A DNA stretch of 64,000 nt. Source: Meghimatium bilineatum (taxonomy: Eukaryota; Mollusca; Gastropoda; Stylommatophora; Philomycidae). The notes under the pieces are model-generated. The model worked only from the letters and a program-made list of their open reading frames with translations. It was not told the DNA's origin and did no database searches. Each line of letters opens with the position of its first letter. Positions within the stretch are counted from its first letter, which is position 1. The stretch covers positions 60,326,749 through 60,390,748 of the forward strand of contig CM067306.1 in the NCBI GenBank assembly GCA_034231615.1. The letters are read 5' to 3'. This document shows positions 10,768-21,076 of this stretch, one piece after another. Made by a program: the position numbers and the translations under genes.

Positions 10768-11905
10768 CGTTGTCAATTGTGGGGAGAGTGGCATGTGACA
10801 TTCTCTCCAGAACGTTGTCTTCCCAATGAATTACCTGAGCCACTCTCTGTCTTGGGCTTGAATTTGCCAACGACGTATTCATGTTATCTTTAATGTCGTC
10901 TGTCCATCGTCTTCTTGGTCTGCCCTCTCTGCTCTGCCCAGATGCTCTGTCATCAATTTTTTGTCTTTCTAAACATTTATCTCTCTTTATATGACCAAAC
11001 AGGTGGTGTTTTATTTTTGTTATTGTGTTTAGTAACCAACACTCTGGAATTTTCAATGTGTTTATAATATCTGAGTTTCTCTCTTTTTCCTTCCATGATA
11101 TTCTAAGTATCTTTCTGTAGCATTTCATCTCAAAGGCGTTGATCTTTTTTTGCCGCTGTTTTACTTAGAGTCCATGTTTCACAGCCGTATGTTGCAACCG
11201 GGAAAAATAGCAGTTCTTAGCATTAGCAGTTTTGTTTCTATTCTGTTGTTTTTTCATGTGTCTTTTTTTTTCAATCATCTTATTTTACAATATGCCGTTG
11301 CCAATCTCTTCCTTATCTCTGCCATGCAGTCTCCTGCACCGTTGATGTTTGCTCCTAAGTATTATAATTTATCAACACATTCTATCTCGGTATTTTCAAT
11401 TCTGATATTTGGTTGTTATGTTGTTATATCTGTTGACATAATTTTTGTTCTTTGCTTGTTTAAATTCAAGTTTTGTGATTTGCAGTATTTCTTTGTGTTC
11501 TTGATTAGTTGTTTCAATCCCTTTATATCGTTTGAAAAATACACAGTGTTGTTTGCGTACCTTAGTTCAGTGATTTCAAAACCACCGATGTTTAAAGCGT
11601 GGTAGTCAGCGTTGTATATGCCTTCTCTCACGTTCCTCATTATATTCTCTGCGTAGATGTTGAACAGGTATGGGAGAGAGTGCTATCTTGCCTTACTACA
11701 TACAGTACCTCAAAGCAATCTGAGAGATCACCCTCTAACTTCACTGCAGCCTTTTAATCTTCGCAAAACTTTCCTATTAGATGAATCAGATGTCTTGGGA
11801 AACCCATGTTGTTAATTATCTCCCACAGTTTCTGGTATTTGACGCAGTCGAACGCATTTGAGAAATCTATGAAGCGCATGTGCAGGTCAGTTTATAATTC
11901 CCTAG
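10768..11905 (-). pseudogene. LINE (non-LTR) RT and C-terminal region
   Basis: In order along the minus strand: RFIDFSNAFDCVKYQKLWEI (RT block with the first catalytic Asp), VRQ..TLS (block B region), AENIMRNVREGI, then LRYANNTV where the catalytic YADD box should be. The C-terminal segments follow: FEMKCYRKILRISWKEKERN, HHLFGHIKRD and GRPRRRWTDDIK. Role: copies element RNA into DNA at the target site. Odd: the two active-site Asp residues read NN, and several frame changes separate the blocks, so the copy is dead. The N-terminal endonuclease is absent (5' truncation, usual for LINEs). Its 3' end abuts SINE-C sequence. Confidence 0.85.
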
Positions 11906-12145
11906 AGACAGAGTATTCAAGCATTTAAGAACTGACATAACAACCTATTGTAGACCCATAGGTGACTCTGCTTTAGCAGAGGGAGAAAAATATGTATCCT
12001 TATAGTTCCCGTTGCACTCGGATTTTTCATGCGCCAAAGTCGAACCTTCTCTACTTGTTCCACGCATGATCTCAAACTCCTTCTATCTCTGTAATACTAA
12101 GTCGTCCAGTAAATTCTCTTTCTATAATAGGTGATATAATATTCC
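11906..12145. other. unassigned stretch
   Basis: No recognisable gene or repeat; moderate AT content. Confidence 0.4.
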
Positions 12146-12307
12146 TTTCTTCTTCTTCTTCAGCGTTCATTCTCAAACTCCTGCTAGATCTCTCTTGTAG
12201 CAGGACAAATGTCCTACTAGACTTCCAGCAGGATGTAGTCCAGAGAATAGAAATGCCTTGTATCGCCGTTTAATTTGCGCCAATGGCCCAACACATCCGT
12301 CGTCGGT
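12146..12307 (-). repeat. SINE-B copy, near full length
   Basis: From CTTCTTCTTC tail (plus strand) through GCGTTCATTCTCAAACTCCT, CAGCAGGATGTAGTCC and GCGCCAATGGCCC to ACACATCCGTCGTCGG. The minus strand is the element sense strand. Confidence 0.9.
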
Positions 12308-12459
12308 GAAGTGTTCCTTTCAATATCTCACTTTTGTTAATACTCAAAGTTCCCACCAGGTGTGCTTATGTAGCCAGCGTGACTCAGCAGTAATCAATCG
12401 GATAGATCGATGCGACGTCGATACATATCAGTCAATTCTCCGCTTGCTTATTTTCTATG

Positions 12460-12678
12460 CGTTATATACTATGAGTAGTCCTGAGTTCATTCCCCAGTTG
12501 AGTCGGAAATTATTTTTTTTAATCGCATCGGCTCCCGGGTTGACTCAGCTTTATTTAGGTACCGGATTAATCCGGGAAGGAAAGACTGCGAGGGAGATGA
12601 GATGGCTACGGCCCTCATATAGCCTAGCCATTGAAATGTGAGATCGCTAACAGATCACACGCCGCTGGTATTAAAAGT
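12460..12678 (+). repeat. SINE-C copy, head truncated
   Basis: Starts near AGTAGTCCTGAGTTCATTCC (B-box region). The body blocks TACCGGATTAATCCGG, AAAGACTGCGAGGGAG and TGAAATGTGAGATCGC are clear. Confidence 0.85.
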
Positions 12679-12689
12679 TATGTATTTAC

Positions 12690-12852
12690 TTATACTTTAT
12701 TTACTACACTTTTACACACTCCCTATTGATTAGTTGTTGACATACTTTATTTACTACACTTTTACACACTCCCTATTGATTAGTTGTTGACATACTTTAT
12801 TTACTACACTTTTACACACTCCCTATCGATTAGTTGTTGACATACTTTATGG
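12690..12852. repeat. 50-bp array, about 3.2 copies
   Basis: Units contain TACTTTATTTACTACACTTT and TACACACTCCCTATTGATTA. The three units are nearly identical (one T/C change), so expansion is recent. Confidence 0.95.
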
Positions 12853-13039
12853 ACAGATCCATAGTGGTAGTTGTCGTCGCGGCGACGATTGTAGTATTGA
12901 TAGAATTAACGATGACTGCTAAATATAAGTCTAGGATAAAACACATGATGATGATGAATGATATAGTTTTGCTACATGTTATGTTATCGTATTATAATTT
13001 TTTATTTTTTTAAAACTGTCAATACTGCATTTTACCAGT

Positions 13040-13240
13040 TCAGGTGTTGCAGGGAGGGGATTGAATAGTTGTGTGATGAAGGCCGCATGCTCTTGCTGTC
13101 GCCACGTCATGTACAGGGTGAGTTTTTTAATTTACCCTCCGACAGAAAAAAACCCAGTCTTTACCGGTGGGATCGAACTCTAGACCTCACTCGTGTGAGA
13201 TTAGCGTTCTAACCTCTCAGTCATGCGCCACAAATTAAAA
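13040..13240 (-). repeat. tRNA-derived SINE (family E)
   Basis: The reverse complement begins GTGGCGCATGACTGAGAGGT (A-box region), then GAGTTCGATCCC (B-box) about 40 nt on, then a non-tRNA body with GACTGGGTTTTTTTCTGTCG. tRNA-like spacing of the two boxes supports a Pol III-type SINE head. The right and left limits are approximate. Confidence 0.6.
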
Positions 13241-13330
13241 ACAAAGGATATAGAAATTGTTCGAACAACTGTAAGCACGAGTGAAATTATGGGGTGAAAA
13301 ATCAACTTTTCTTCCTCGCCCCTGGTAAAG

Positions 13331-13598
13331 ACGGGCTTGATAGGGGATAAAAAATATGGGAAAACTCGTAAATGTCACACATGTCGTAAGAGGCAAATAA
13401 GAAGGTTTCTGTGTGGACATGCTTATCCCATCCCACAGAAGGTCAAAGTGATCCTTTCAGAAAACATGCTTAATTCGGACGTGTCAGGCCGAAAGGCGCA
13501 GATATCGCAGCTAATCTGGGAAAACAAAGCATAATACATTCTTTTCTCTCGACTAAAACATGCGAATCTGCAGGAGTTTGAGAAAGCACGCAGAAAAT
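13331..13598 (+). repeat. SINE-A copy, diverged
   Basis: Matches the SINE-A consensus throughout: GTCGTAAGAGGC near the start, GACGTGTCAGGCCGAAAGGC in the middle, and GAATCTGCAGGAGTTTGAGA at the 3' end. The GAAGAA tail has decayed. Confidence 0.8.
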
Positions 13599-13689
13599 TA
13601 TGATGACTTTTCGACCTACTCTCCTTAATCATGAACACAGGATATGTTACGATGAGTATAGAATTTCAAGGGGGTATCTCCATCATATT

Positions 13690-13953
13690 TCTTCTTATGC
13701 TTTCGTGATTACACTCCTGCAGATTATCAGGATGTAGTCCGGTTAACGGAGTGCGTTAACCCATGGTTTACAGTTTAACTGCGATAACTGAAACTTTCGG
13801 CCTGACATATTCGACTTCAGCTTGACTTCTGGGTCGTTTTTTTATATATTGGATGGGACAGTCAACTTCACCCCATAAAAACCTTAGTCTCCTCTTTCAA
13901 CATACATGAAGGTAAAAGCTTTGCTATTCCTTTCTCTCGTTTTGGGCACCGGT
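13690..13953 (-). repeat. SINE-A copy, diverged
   Basis: Inverse orientation to its left neighbour. Blocks seen on plus: CTCCTGCAGATTATCAGGAT, CTTTCGGCCTGACATATTCG and GATGGGACAGTCAACTTCA. The two head-to-head copies form an imperfect inverted pair with a spacer of about 90 bp. Confidence 0.8.
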
Positions 13954-14109
13954 ATTACGCCTGCGACCACAATACTAAAATAGTATTATTTCTAGTATAA
14001 ATTATAATTTACTATGCCGTTTAGTATATAGTATAGAAAAATGTAGAGAATTGACGTCATCATACTCGGGTAACCCAATGTTTGCTTTGTCACTTTAAAA
14101 AAAATCGCA

Positions 14110-14430
14110 TGCATTTGCTAGGAGCACCAATATAGCCGCTAATAGCACCACGTATCTCCAATAAGAGCACTACTAATACCTGCTAAAAGCACCACATATC
14201 TCCGGTAAGAGCACCACATATCATCGCTAGGACCACCACATATCGCTGCTAGAGCACAACGTATCTTCGGTAAGAGCACCACATATCTCCGCTAAGAGCA
14301 CCACGTATCTTCATTAAGAGCACCATTAATCCCTGCTAAAAGCACCACATATCTCCACTAAGAGCACCACATATCTCCGATAAGAGCACCACGAATCTCC
14401 TCTAGGAGCACCACATATCTCTGTAGATCC
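14110..14430. repeat. 22-bp degenerate minisatellite, about 14 units
   Basis: Units of TAAGAGCACCACATATCTCC plus GC, with frequent substitutions and one-base indels. It is older than most arrays in the window. It is not a CRISPR: there is no invariant repeat with unique spacers. Confidence 0.85.
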
Positions 14431-14599
14431 AATCCATAATTTCCAAGGATCTCTAGAAACAGCCCTTTTTGAAACAAAAAGTCCAAGACGGATGCCAGCC
14501 CAAGTCATCTTGAGAACAAAGAGAATAGTTTAACCACTACACCATAGAGGTTCATACAATCGTATAGATTTTAGTATAATTGCATGGAGAGTATTACAA

Positions 14600-14845
14600 T
14601 AGTATGTGCCGAACGTATTTTCTAGCTGGACTTGTTCGTGTTAGGGGAAATGAAGAAGCAGAAAGACATATGAGAATAACCGCAGTGACTAGTAGTAGTT
14701 CAATGGAAAGTGCTGATATTGTACATGCAAACAAGAAGCTAGACAAGGCTGTAGATATGATTACCCTAAGAAGGCGTTTTTTAAATCGTATTAATGTGTT
14801 AATTTCACTTTTTTTACCGAACATTTTAAGACCATTTTCCTAGGG
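14600..14845 (+). pseudogene. LINE RNase H fragment
   Basis: The plus frame reads LVRVRGNEEAERHMRITAVT, with an RGNEEA match to LINE RNase H, then SSSMESADIVHANKKLDK. The latter segment also occurs in the fragment at 6.1-6.3 kb. RT and endonuclease parts are absent. Confidence 0.6.
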
Positions 14846-14999
14846 GGGAGGTATGTAAAGGTTTCTTTTTTTTTTTAACCGTCGTTTTGGTTAAGTTCCT
14901 AGTTCTAACAGTCTTGTTCAGATTAACCCAAGGAATGGGGACAGACCAACTCCATCCCCCCCTACCTATGGGCCTGGAATTAGACCAGTTCCACCCGTG

Positions 15000-15286
15000 T
15001 GTTGTCAGGGCCCGAAAGGGGAGCAAAGAATAGCAACACTGTTTACCTTCCATGCATGTCGTACGAGGCGACTAAAAAGGTTATGGGATCGAGTTGGCTG
15101 TCTCATCCCATATAGGGTCAGTGACCCAAAGCCATCCTGAAGTAGGATGTGCCAGGTCGAACGGCGCAGCTATCGCAGCAATGCTGTAAACCATGACACA
15201 ACGCATTCCGTTCTCCCGACTACATCCTGTTGATCTGCAGGAGTTTGAGAACGAAAGCAGAAAACGAAGAAGAAGAAGAAGAAGAC
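15000..15286 (+). repeat. SINE-A copy, full length with GAAGAA tail
   Basis: Runs from GTTGTCAGGGCCCGAAAGGG through CAAAGAATAGCAAC, TTCCATGCATGTCGTACGAG, GGCTGTCTCATCCCATATAG and GTGCCAGGTCGAAC to GATCTGCAGGAGTTTGAGAA and a (GAA)n tail. I see no A-box/B-box tRNA head, so this family is not obviously tRNA-derived. Confidence 0.9.
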
Positions 15287-15384
15287 CAGTTAGCATGTGG
15301 TAGTGTTATTTCTTTTTCTGTGTCTACAGCTAGAATGCAGGAATAGGAGTGAATGGGAGTGAATGGGAGTGAATGGGAGTGAAG

Positions 15385-15530
15385 CGAGGCGTTGCACAAA
15401 ATGAGAGGCGTACATGTATCAAAAGAAATGGTATCAACCAGCATAGGACATGACGTCAGCTACAACATGTTGAAAGACAAACTGAAGATGAGATGGGAGC
15501 ACCTGTGGACGTGTCTGGAATGCTATGATC
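15385..15530 (+). pseudogene. LINE 3' end fragment
   Basis: The frame TSIGHDVSYNMLKDKLKMRW then EHLWTCLECYDHDDD aligns with QHRTGTVSRSVMADTLKERS and EQLWTCPVCSDDD at 3.9-4.1 kb. The final Asp codons (GATGATGAT) run straight into the microsatellite that follows. Confidence 0.6.
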
Positions 15531-15905
15531 ATGATGATGATAATAATGATAATAATGATAATGATAATGATGATGATGATGATAATGATGATGATATTGA
15601 TGATAATGATAATAATGATAATGATGATGAGGATGATGATGATGATAATGATAATGATGATAATGATGATAATGATGATAATGATAATAATGATAATAAT
15701 GATAATGATGATAATGATAATGATAATGATAATGATAATGATGAGGATGATAATAATAATAATGATGAGTATGATAATAATGATAATGATAATGATAATA
15801 ATGATAATGATAATGATAATGATGATGATAATGATAATGATGATAATGATGATAATGATAATGATGATAATGATGCTGATGATGATGATGATGATGATGA
15901 CCTGA
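15531..15905. repeat. GAT/AAT trinucleotide microsatellite, about 375 bp
   Basis: Uninterrupted mixture of GATGAT, AATGAT and GATAAT triplets. It begins within the terminal GAT codons of the LINE fragment on its left. Poly-Asp/Asn, poly-Met/Ile and poly-Ser/Leu/His open frames over it are artefacts. Confidence 0.97.
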
Positions 15906-15959
15906 CGGCGAAGTAACTATGGGTCTTACTACAATCGTATGAACTATACTCCAATCATA

Positions 15960-16250
15960 TAATTCTGTGTGTCTATTCGCTGGAACTCTTTGTTGCTTTT
16001 CGGCGTCAGGGGTAGAAGAGCCTTCTGAAGACGGCCCACTTGTGTGCAGAATATATTGTGGAATTTGCATCTCTTTTATTTCAGTGGTCCATCGTTTTCG
16101 TGATCGGCCTTTTGGTCTGCCTTCGCTGTATCTGTGTAGCATAGCTTGCTGTGGTATGCTGTCTGATGGTAGTCTGCTGATGTTTGCAAACCATTTGATC
16201 TGTTGTATCTTGATGTATTCTAAGATTGGGGTGGTGCCGGTTTTTATCCA
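15960..16250 (-). pseudogene. LINE C-terminal fragment
   Basis: The minus frame reads MLHRYSEGRPKGRSRKRWTT then EIKEMQIPQY, preceded by IKWFANISRLPSDSIPQQA. It has the GRP-G-RKRW motif of the basic segment near LINE C-termini, and WFANISR corresponds to the WFGHI-R motif. Confidence 0.65.
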
Positions 16251-16699
16251 ATCATATGGATCATGCTAAAAGGGCAGGAATTTTAGTTTTGCCTGGTTAA
16301 GTAAAATGTACCGCTTATAATTAAGGTGTGTTTATTCAACCGTGGACGTTACTCCACTTTGGTTATATTAGTGCTCTACTTCTTCTTCTTCTTTCCTTCC
16401 TCTTTTACAGGTAAATGCAAATAAAGTAAATAGGTTACTATATCAATATAAAATAATAAAATATAGAAAATAACAATAAATAAAAGGAACAAACACAACA
16501 GTCAACGTGTCGGTCCAATTGGAACATTTAAAGACAACAAAAACAGTTAAGAGCAGAAGACCATAACGAATATAAACAAAATGGATCTCTCCCACCAGGA
16601 AATCAACAAAAAGCCACACCAGATCCAGTGCAACACAATTTCAACAAGTGCACATTGATGCGTTCAACGTGTCTAAACTATGAAATTTTTTTCTATTTG
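16251..16699. other. unassigned AT-rich stretch
   Basis: Contains a CTTCTTCTTCTTC run at about 16380 that could be a SINE tail remnant, but no SINE body follows it. Otherwise nothing recognised. Confidence 0.4.
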
Positions 16700-16925
16700 T
16701 ATGGTTACTGCGGCACTTCCTTTTTGTCGGTAATCCTCCGATATTTGGGTTATTTATCTTCCTTTTTTACCCTTTACGGGTGTCGAGTGAGATACAATGT
16801 TCTTGTTCTCGCTTTTCTGGCAGCTTCAGATAATGTTATTTGGTGTTGGTTTAATGTCTCTGTGATGGTGTCGATCCAGCGTACTCTAGGTCTACCCCTG
16901 ACTAGATATCTACGGCGCTAAAAAA
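16700..16925 (-). pseudogene. LINE C-terminal fragment
   Basis: The minus frame reads RRRYLVRGRPRVRWIDTITE then TLNQHQITLSEAARKARTRT and ends at a stop. GRPR-RW-D and the EAA--A-TR tail are typical of LINE 3' coding ends. Confidence 0.7.
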
Positions 16926-17587
16926 TGATGTCGATTGTGGTTCTGATAATCCAGTCACCACGACCTCCGGGTTCGTATATAAATCATACTTTAATCATAT
17001 GGACCTTATTACAATTGTAGTGCATTACTACAATGTATGAACTACTATCCTATGGATTTCGATTGTGTGTTCCCTAGAAAATAGGGACCGTTTGGAATAC
17101 AATGGGTTATGGCATAAATTTTGTATTCTCCGTTAGCTAGTACACGACCCGTAACAGTTTCCAACCCTGAGTTTTACATTGTCGCTCATTTTCAGAATCA
17201 TTTATCTTAAAACCTCTTATAAATATGACATGGGGGATAACTTATGCCTACTTGTAGTACGGGAGGTAAGTCGTAAAATGTGTCTTGACTTCATAGCTAC
17301 GTGTTTCTAGGGTTGTTCATCTCGCTGTAAGTGGTTGTCATTACTTCATGATATAGGGCTGTAGTATGTTGTCATGTCAAGTGTTTACGCTGGCTAGGAC
17401 TTTCACGTTTGTTATACAAGTAAAGATAATCTTGATTACTCGCGTCTCACGGTTATCTTTCCTTGTCATATTAAATGGATGGTAATCGCCAAGTTAGTGA
17501 AGAAGAAGGGGAATAAGAACAACATAAGCGGGAGGGGGGAGGTGTAAAATGTCAAAAATATTGGTATAATGTCACATGTGTGATTCA
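16926..17587. other. unassigned stretch
   Basis: I see no gene, tandem array or known repeat. AT-rich single-copy-looking sequence. Confidence 0.45.
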
Positions 17588-18094
17588 GGGGTCCGATAGA
17601 GGAGTAAAGAATAGCGACAATGTTACCTGTCATGTATGTTGTTAGAGGCGTTTTAAGTATTTTGAGATAAATGAGCACAAGTCAATATCGTCAGTGCGCG
17701 ATTTGAGAGTGAGGATAGGTGAGCTTCCTAGAGAACATTTAACAAATATTTAAAATAAAACAATGAACCAACATAGAAACGGAACCATCAGCCGTTAAAC
17801 CCTGAGAGATTTACTGAAGTGGAGATCTCAGCACCTACGGATATGCCTGGTGTAAATAAAGAATAATCAACATACCTAACCTAACTTAAGTATGTTTTAG
17901 GATGGAGTTGACTGCCCCCACCTTATATATGATGTAGATGACACACAAGCCAAGATGAAGACGGATGTGTCAGGCCGAAATGTGAGATATCGCAGCCAAG
18001 AATTACACCATAACACTACCTATCCCGTTCTCTGGACTACATCCTGCTAATCTGTAGGAGGTTGAGATCGAACACAAAAAAAACAAGGAAGAAT
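17588..18094 (+). repeat. SINE-A copy split by a LINE fragment
   Basis: Left part 17588-17660 (GGGGTCCGATAGAGGAGTAA ... GTATGTTGTTAGAGGCG). Right part 17886-18094 (TTTTAGGATGGAGTTGACTG ... ATCTGTAGGAGGTTGAGATC). The two parts join without loss relative to other SINE-A copies. The 8-mer TTAAGTAT at 17653-17660 recurs at 17886-17893 and is a candidate target duplication. Confidence 0.75.
17661..17885 (+). pseudogene. LINE 3' end inserted in SINE-A
   Basis: The plus frame reads MNQHRNGTISR then TLRDLLKWRSQHLRICLV. It is parallel to NQHRTGTVSRSVMADTLKER at 3.9 kb. It is severely 5'-truncated, as expected for a dead-on-arrival LINE insertion. Confidence 0.6.
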
Positions 18095-18364
18095 ATAATG
18101 TGAAGGTTTGCGAGAATTTGGGAATCCAACTGAACTGTGAGACTAGGAATCCCTCAAATTACCCAAAGGACCCAATAGCTCTATTGCTGATAATTACTGA
18201 TTGTAGAAACAAACAAGAGAAATAAACAAGATAAACAAAAAAAGAGAAACAAACATGGTTTTCTGGTTACTTGCGATGTCTACGAAGTATGCCCCAACCT
18301 ATTTGACTCAAGCATGGCTAATTTTGAGGTGTCGGGCCGCTATGAACTATGGGATAGAACAACC

Positions 18365-18700
18365 AACCTCCTCCACACAACCTCCTCCACACAACCTCAT
18401 CCACACAACTTTCTCCACCCTTCCACACAACCTCATCCACACAACTTTTTCCACACAACCTTTTCCACACAACTTTCTCCACCCCTCCACACAACTTTCT
18501 CCACACAACCTTTTCCACACAACTTTCTTCACTCCTCCACACAACCTCCTCCACACAACGTTCTCCATTCCTCTCCACAACCTCCGCCACACAACCTTCT
18601 CCACACAACCTCCTCCACACAACTTTCTCCACTCCTCCACACAATCTCCTCCACATAACCTCCACCACACAGCCTCCACCAAACAACCTCCGCGCAACTT
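18365..18700. repeat. 12-15-bp degenerate array (CCTCCACACAAC type)
   Basis: Units of CCTCCACACAACCT, CTTTCTCCACACAAC and similar, with variable length. Open frames on both strands (Thr/Pro-rich on plus, Val/Trp/Gly/Cys-rich on minus) are translations of the array. Confidence 0.9.
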
Positions 18701-18834
18701 CATTCGTGGTCCATGAATTACGTCAACGCATTTGGCAATTTTATACCCCTCTTCCCCGTTATCAACAACTGTCAACTATTCAGGGAACCCCCCCCCCCCT
18801 CCCTCCCCCAACCCCAATTTTATTAATTAAAAAC

Positions 18835-18962
18835 ATAACTAATACGAACAATGTAATTGGTGTATAAAAAGGTGTTGTTGAAGTCAACTTTTGACAAACA
18901 CCCTCCCCTTTTCAGCAGGTGTCAAATTTACTCAGACCCCATCTCTTCACACCTAAAAACTA
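18835..18962 (-). repeat. dispersed repeat F, copy 1
   Basis: The minus strand reads GTTTGTCAAAAGTTGACTTC then a TACACCAATTACATTG block. It aligns over roughly 120 bp with the plus strand at 58305-58440. Both have a G-run next to the TTGACAAAAG block. Family unknown. Confidence 0.6.
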
Positions 18963-19090
18963 AAATAAAATAGCCTACAATAATCTTGACTAAATAATTG
19001 AATAAAATAATCTACAATAATCTTGACTAAATAATTGAATAAAATAATCTACAATAATCTTGACTAAATAATTGAATAAAATAATCAGTA
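18960..19090. repeat. 37-bp array, about 3.3 copies
   Basis: Units of AAATAATTGAATAAAATAAT plus CTACAATAATCTTGACT; copies are nearly identical. Confidence 0.93.
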
Positions 19091-19139
19091 GCGGCTTATT
19101 CGCTTCTAATGACATATCGTCGCATATACTTTGCTCATG

Positions 19140-19260
19140 GTTGGGTTTCTTGATTCTTGATTAGGAACAAGCGTCATAGCACTGGGGGCATTCCCATATA
19201 TTCTCTGCGTGACCTTCCGTCAGCCATCTAAAAGTGTATAAGCTCAGTGTCCCAGTCAGT
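19140..19260 (-). repeat. dispersed repeat G, copy 1
   Basis: Plus blocks GATTCTTGATTAGGAAC, GGCATTCCCATAT and CAGCCATCT align with 52105-52195. The minus frame ends MGMPPVL, then a stop and RLFLIKNQ. The corresponding minus-strand peptide at 52.1 kb is MGIPHVL. This suggests a shared 3' coding end of an unidentified element. Confidence 0.5.
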
Positions 19261-19702
19261 TGTTGTTATGTAGTTTAGTTTCTGATAACAGATAGGGACT
19301 CATCCATGTCGACTCTATCTGAAATATTCAACCGCTGGCACATTCAACTGAGCACACATTTGTGTACACACAGTGCAGAACATTTCTTTTTCTCAATATT
19401 TTCAATAATATATATCTGGATTAAGATCGATTGCAAGCAACAGATGCTGTTCATATTCGAAGTGAAAGTACAGAATGTGGAATAATTATTATTAACTTCA
19501 AGTTATGAGATTTTTTTAAGCGTTGTGCAAGCTAATGACTCATGTTTATTAACTTATTGATTATTGTTCCGATCAGGGTTGCCAAATAGTTGAAGTTATA
19601 TAGGTCAAATATAATTTCGAATAGACGAACTCCTAAAGTGTGTACATAAAACTGATTATGAGATGGAAAAATTAATTTGAATTCCTAAAAATAAATATAG
19701 AA

Positions 19703-19932
19703 GCTTCTTCTTCTATGCACGTTTTCAGACATATACAGATTACGACGATGAAGTACATAGAACGGAAAACGTGCGATAGTTTATTCTTTGGCTGCGATAT
19801 CTGAACCTTTGTCACTGCTTCTTGGTCACTTTTTACCTTCTATGAGAAGGGACAGCCAACTTCACCTGCAACATTTTCTTAGTTGCTTCTTAAGACCTGC
19901 ATGTCATGTAAAAGTGTTGCTATTCTTTGTTT
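19703..19932 (-). repeat. SINE-A copy, diverged
   Basis: Plus blocks: CTTCTTCTTC tail, TCAGACATATACAGATTACG, GGCTGCGATATCTGAACCTT, GAAGGGACAGCCAACTTCA and GTGTTGCTATTCTTTG. The LINE to the right begins within about 15 bp of its end. Confidence 0.75.
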
Positions 19933-19944
19933 ATCTTACGGATC

Positions 19945-20560
19945 AAGACAACACACAGCAAATTAAAAGCTTGTCGTCTTCTCGTTCGTATTTTGACATA
20001 TCTACACAACAAGACTCGAATAGCTCCCGCCTCCAACGCCTTTAACAAACTCTCAAACATCTGGAGATCGAAGATCGCAAGTAAATACATCAAACTGCGA
20101 CTATTCAATGCAAGTGTGTTTCCATCATTGACATATGGATGTGAAAGTTGGAAATCTACCACAATAATGGATAACAAGTTAGTTGCCTTCGAGAATAGAT
20201 GCCTCAGAAAAATCACAAATACTAATTGGAAAGAGTTCAAATCAAACGACATACTAAGAGAGGAGACAAAACAAGAATATGTGACGAACATCATCAGAAA
20301 ACGCCGCTGGACATACATCAGCCACATACTTAGAATGAAGGAAGACAGAATTCCACGACAAGCCTTCATATGGACACCAGACCTGAAATGAAAACAGGGA
20401 AAACCAAAAACAACGCTCAGAAGAACATTTATGAATGAACTAAAATCAACAGACATAAATGCACAAGACCTGCAATCCTTGACAACTGACCGACAGTCAT
20501 GGAGAACTATGACATCCGCCCTATGTGCCAAACTTGGCAAAAGAGGAACTGACTGACTGA
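19945..20560 (+). pseudogene. LINE C-terminal third (SALCA type)
   Basis: Frame from NAFNKLSNIWRSKIASKY through KLRLFNASVFPSLTYGCESW, ENRCLRKITNTNWKEFKSND, RKRRWTYISHILRMKEDRIP, one internal stop, KPKTTLRRTFMNEL and DRQSWRTMTSALCAKLGKRG to a stop. A short (GACT)n tail follows. This is the region downstream of RT in a non-LTR polyprotein. Endonuclease and RT are missing. It matches 5.2 kb and 38.0 kb along the C-terminus and is the longest of the three there. Confidence 0.85.
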
Positions 20561-21076
20561 CACAACAAGTCCGGTTTTCTTGGTAAATGTTCCTGTAAAT
20601 GTTGAAAGCTCCTCAGTGCTCCCATGCAGCTTTCTGTGAATATCTGTCTTTGTGCGCTAATACTCGTTCCTTAATTGGTCTAGTCTACTGCAGCCATACA
20701 GGATACGTTCCTGCTCACACGGACACAGATTTTGGAACCAGTCTTAATATATTAAAAGAGGGTGATTCATATAACAGAATCAAGGATATTAAACAATCAA
20801 TTCACTCAACAGTGTCAATAAATATATTGTTTTCTTCTTTTGGTATGAAGCCATGATCAACTTTTTCGAATATTCTAAAATTCATTTCCACGTCGTCGAA
20901 GAACAAATAGGCTCATATGCGAATCACTTCAATTGCACTCCGCTTCTTGGGTGTGTTGGATACAAGTAAAAAAGAAGGAGGTAGGGATGGTACCCACTTC
21001 TTTGTTTGCTTCTAATTAGCAAAGACCGTATGTTTCCGCGTGTGCCTGCTTTTCTGCGTGATATCCCACTATATTT
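20561..21076. other. unassigned stretch
   Basis: Nothing recognised. Short open frames here have no visible motif. Confidence 0.4.

Noticed and set aside
14110-14430. Short repeats with spacer-like variation, CRISPR-like at first sight
   Set aside because: The units are contiguous 22-mers without unique spacers, in a eukaryotic context.
15392-16142. Poly-Asp/Asn, poly-Met/Ile, poly-Ser/Leu and poly-His proteins
   Set aside because: Different frames of one GAT/AAT microsatellite.
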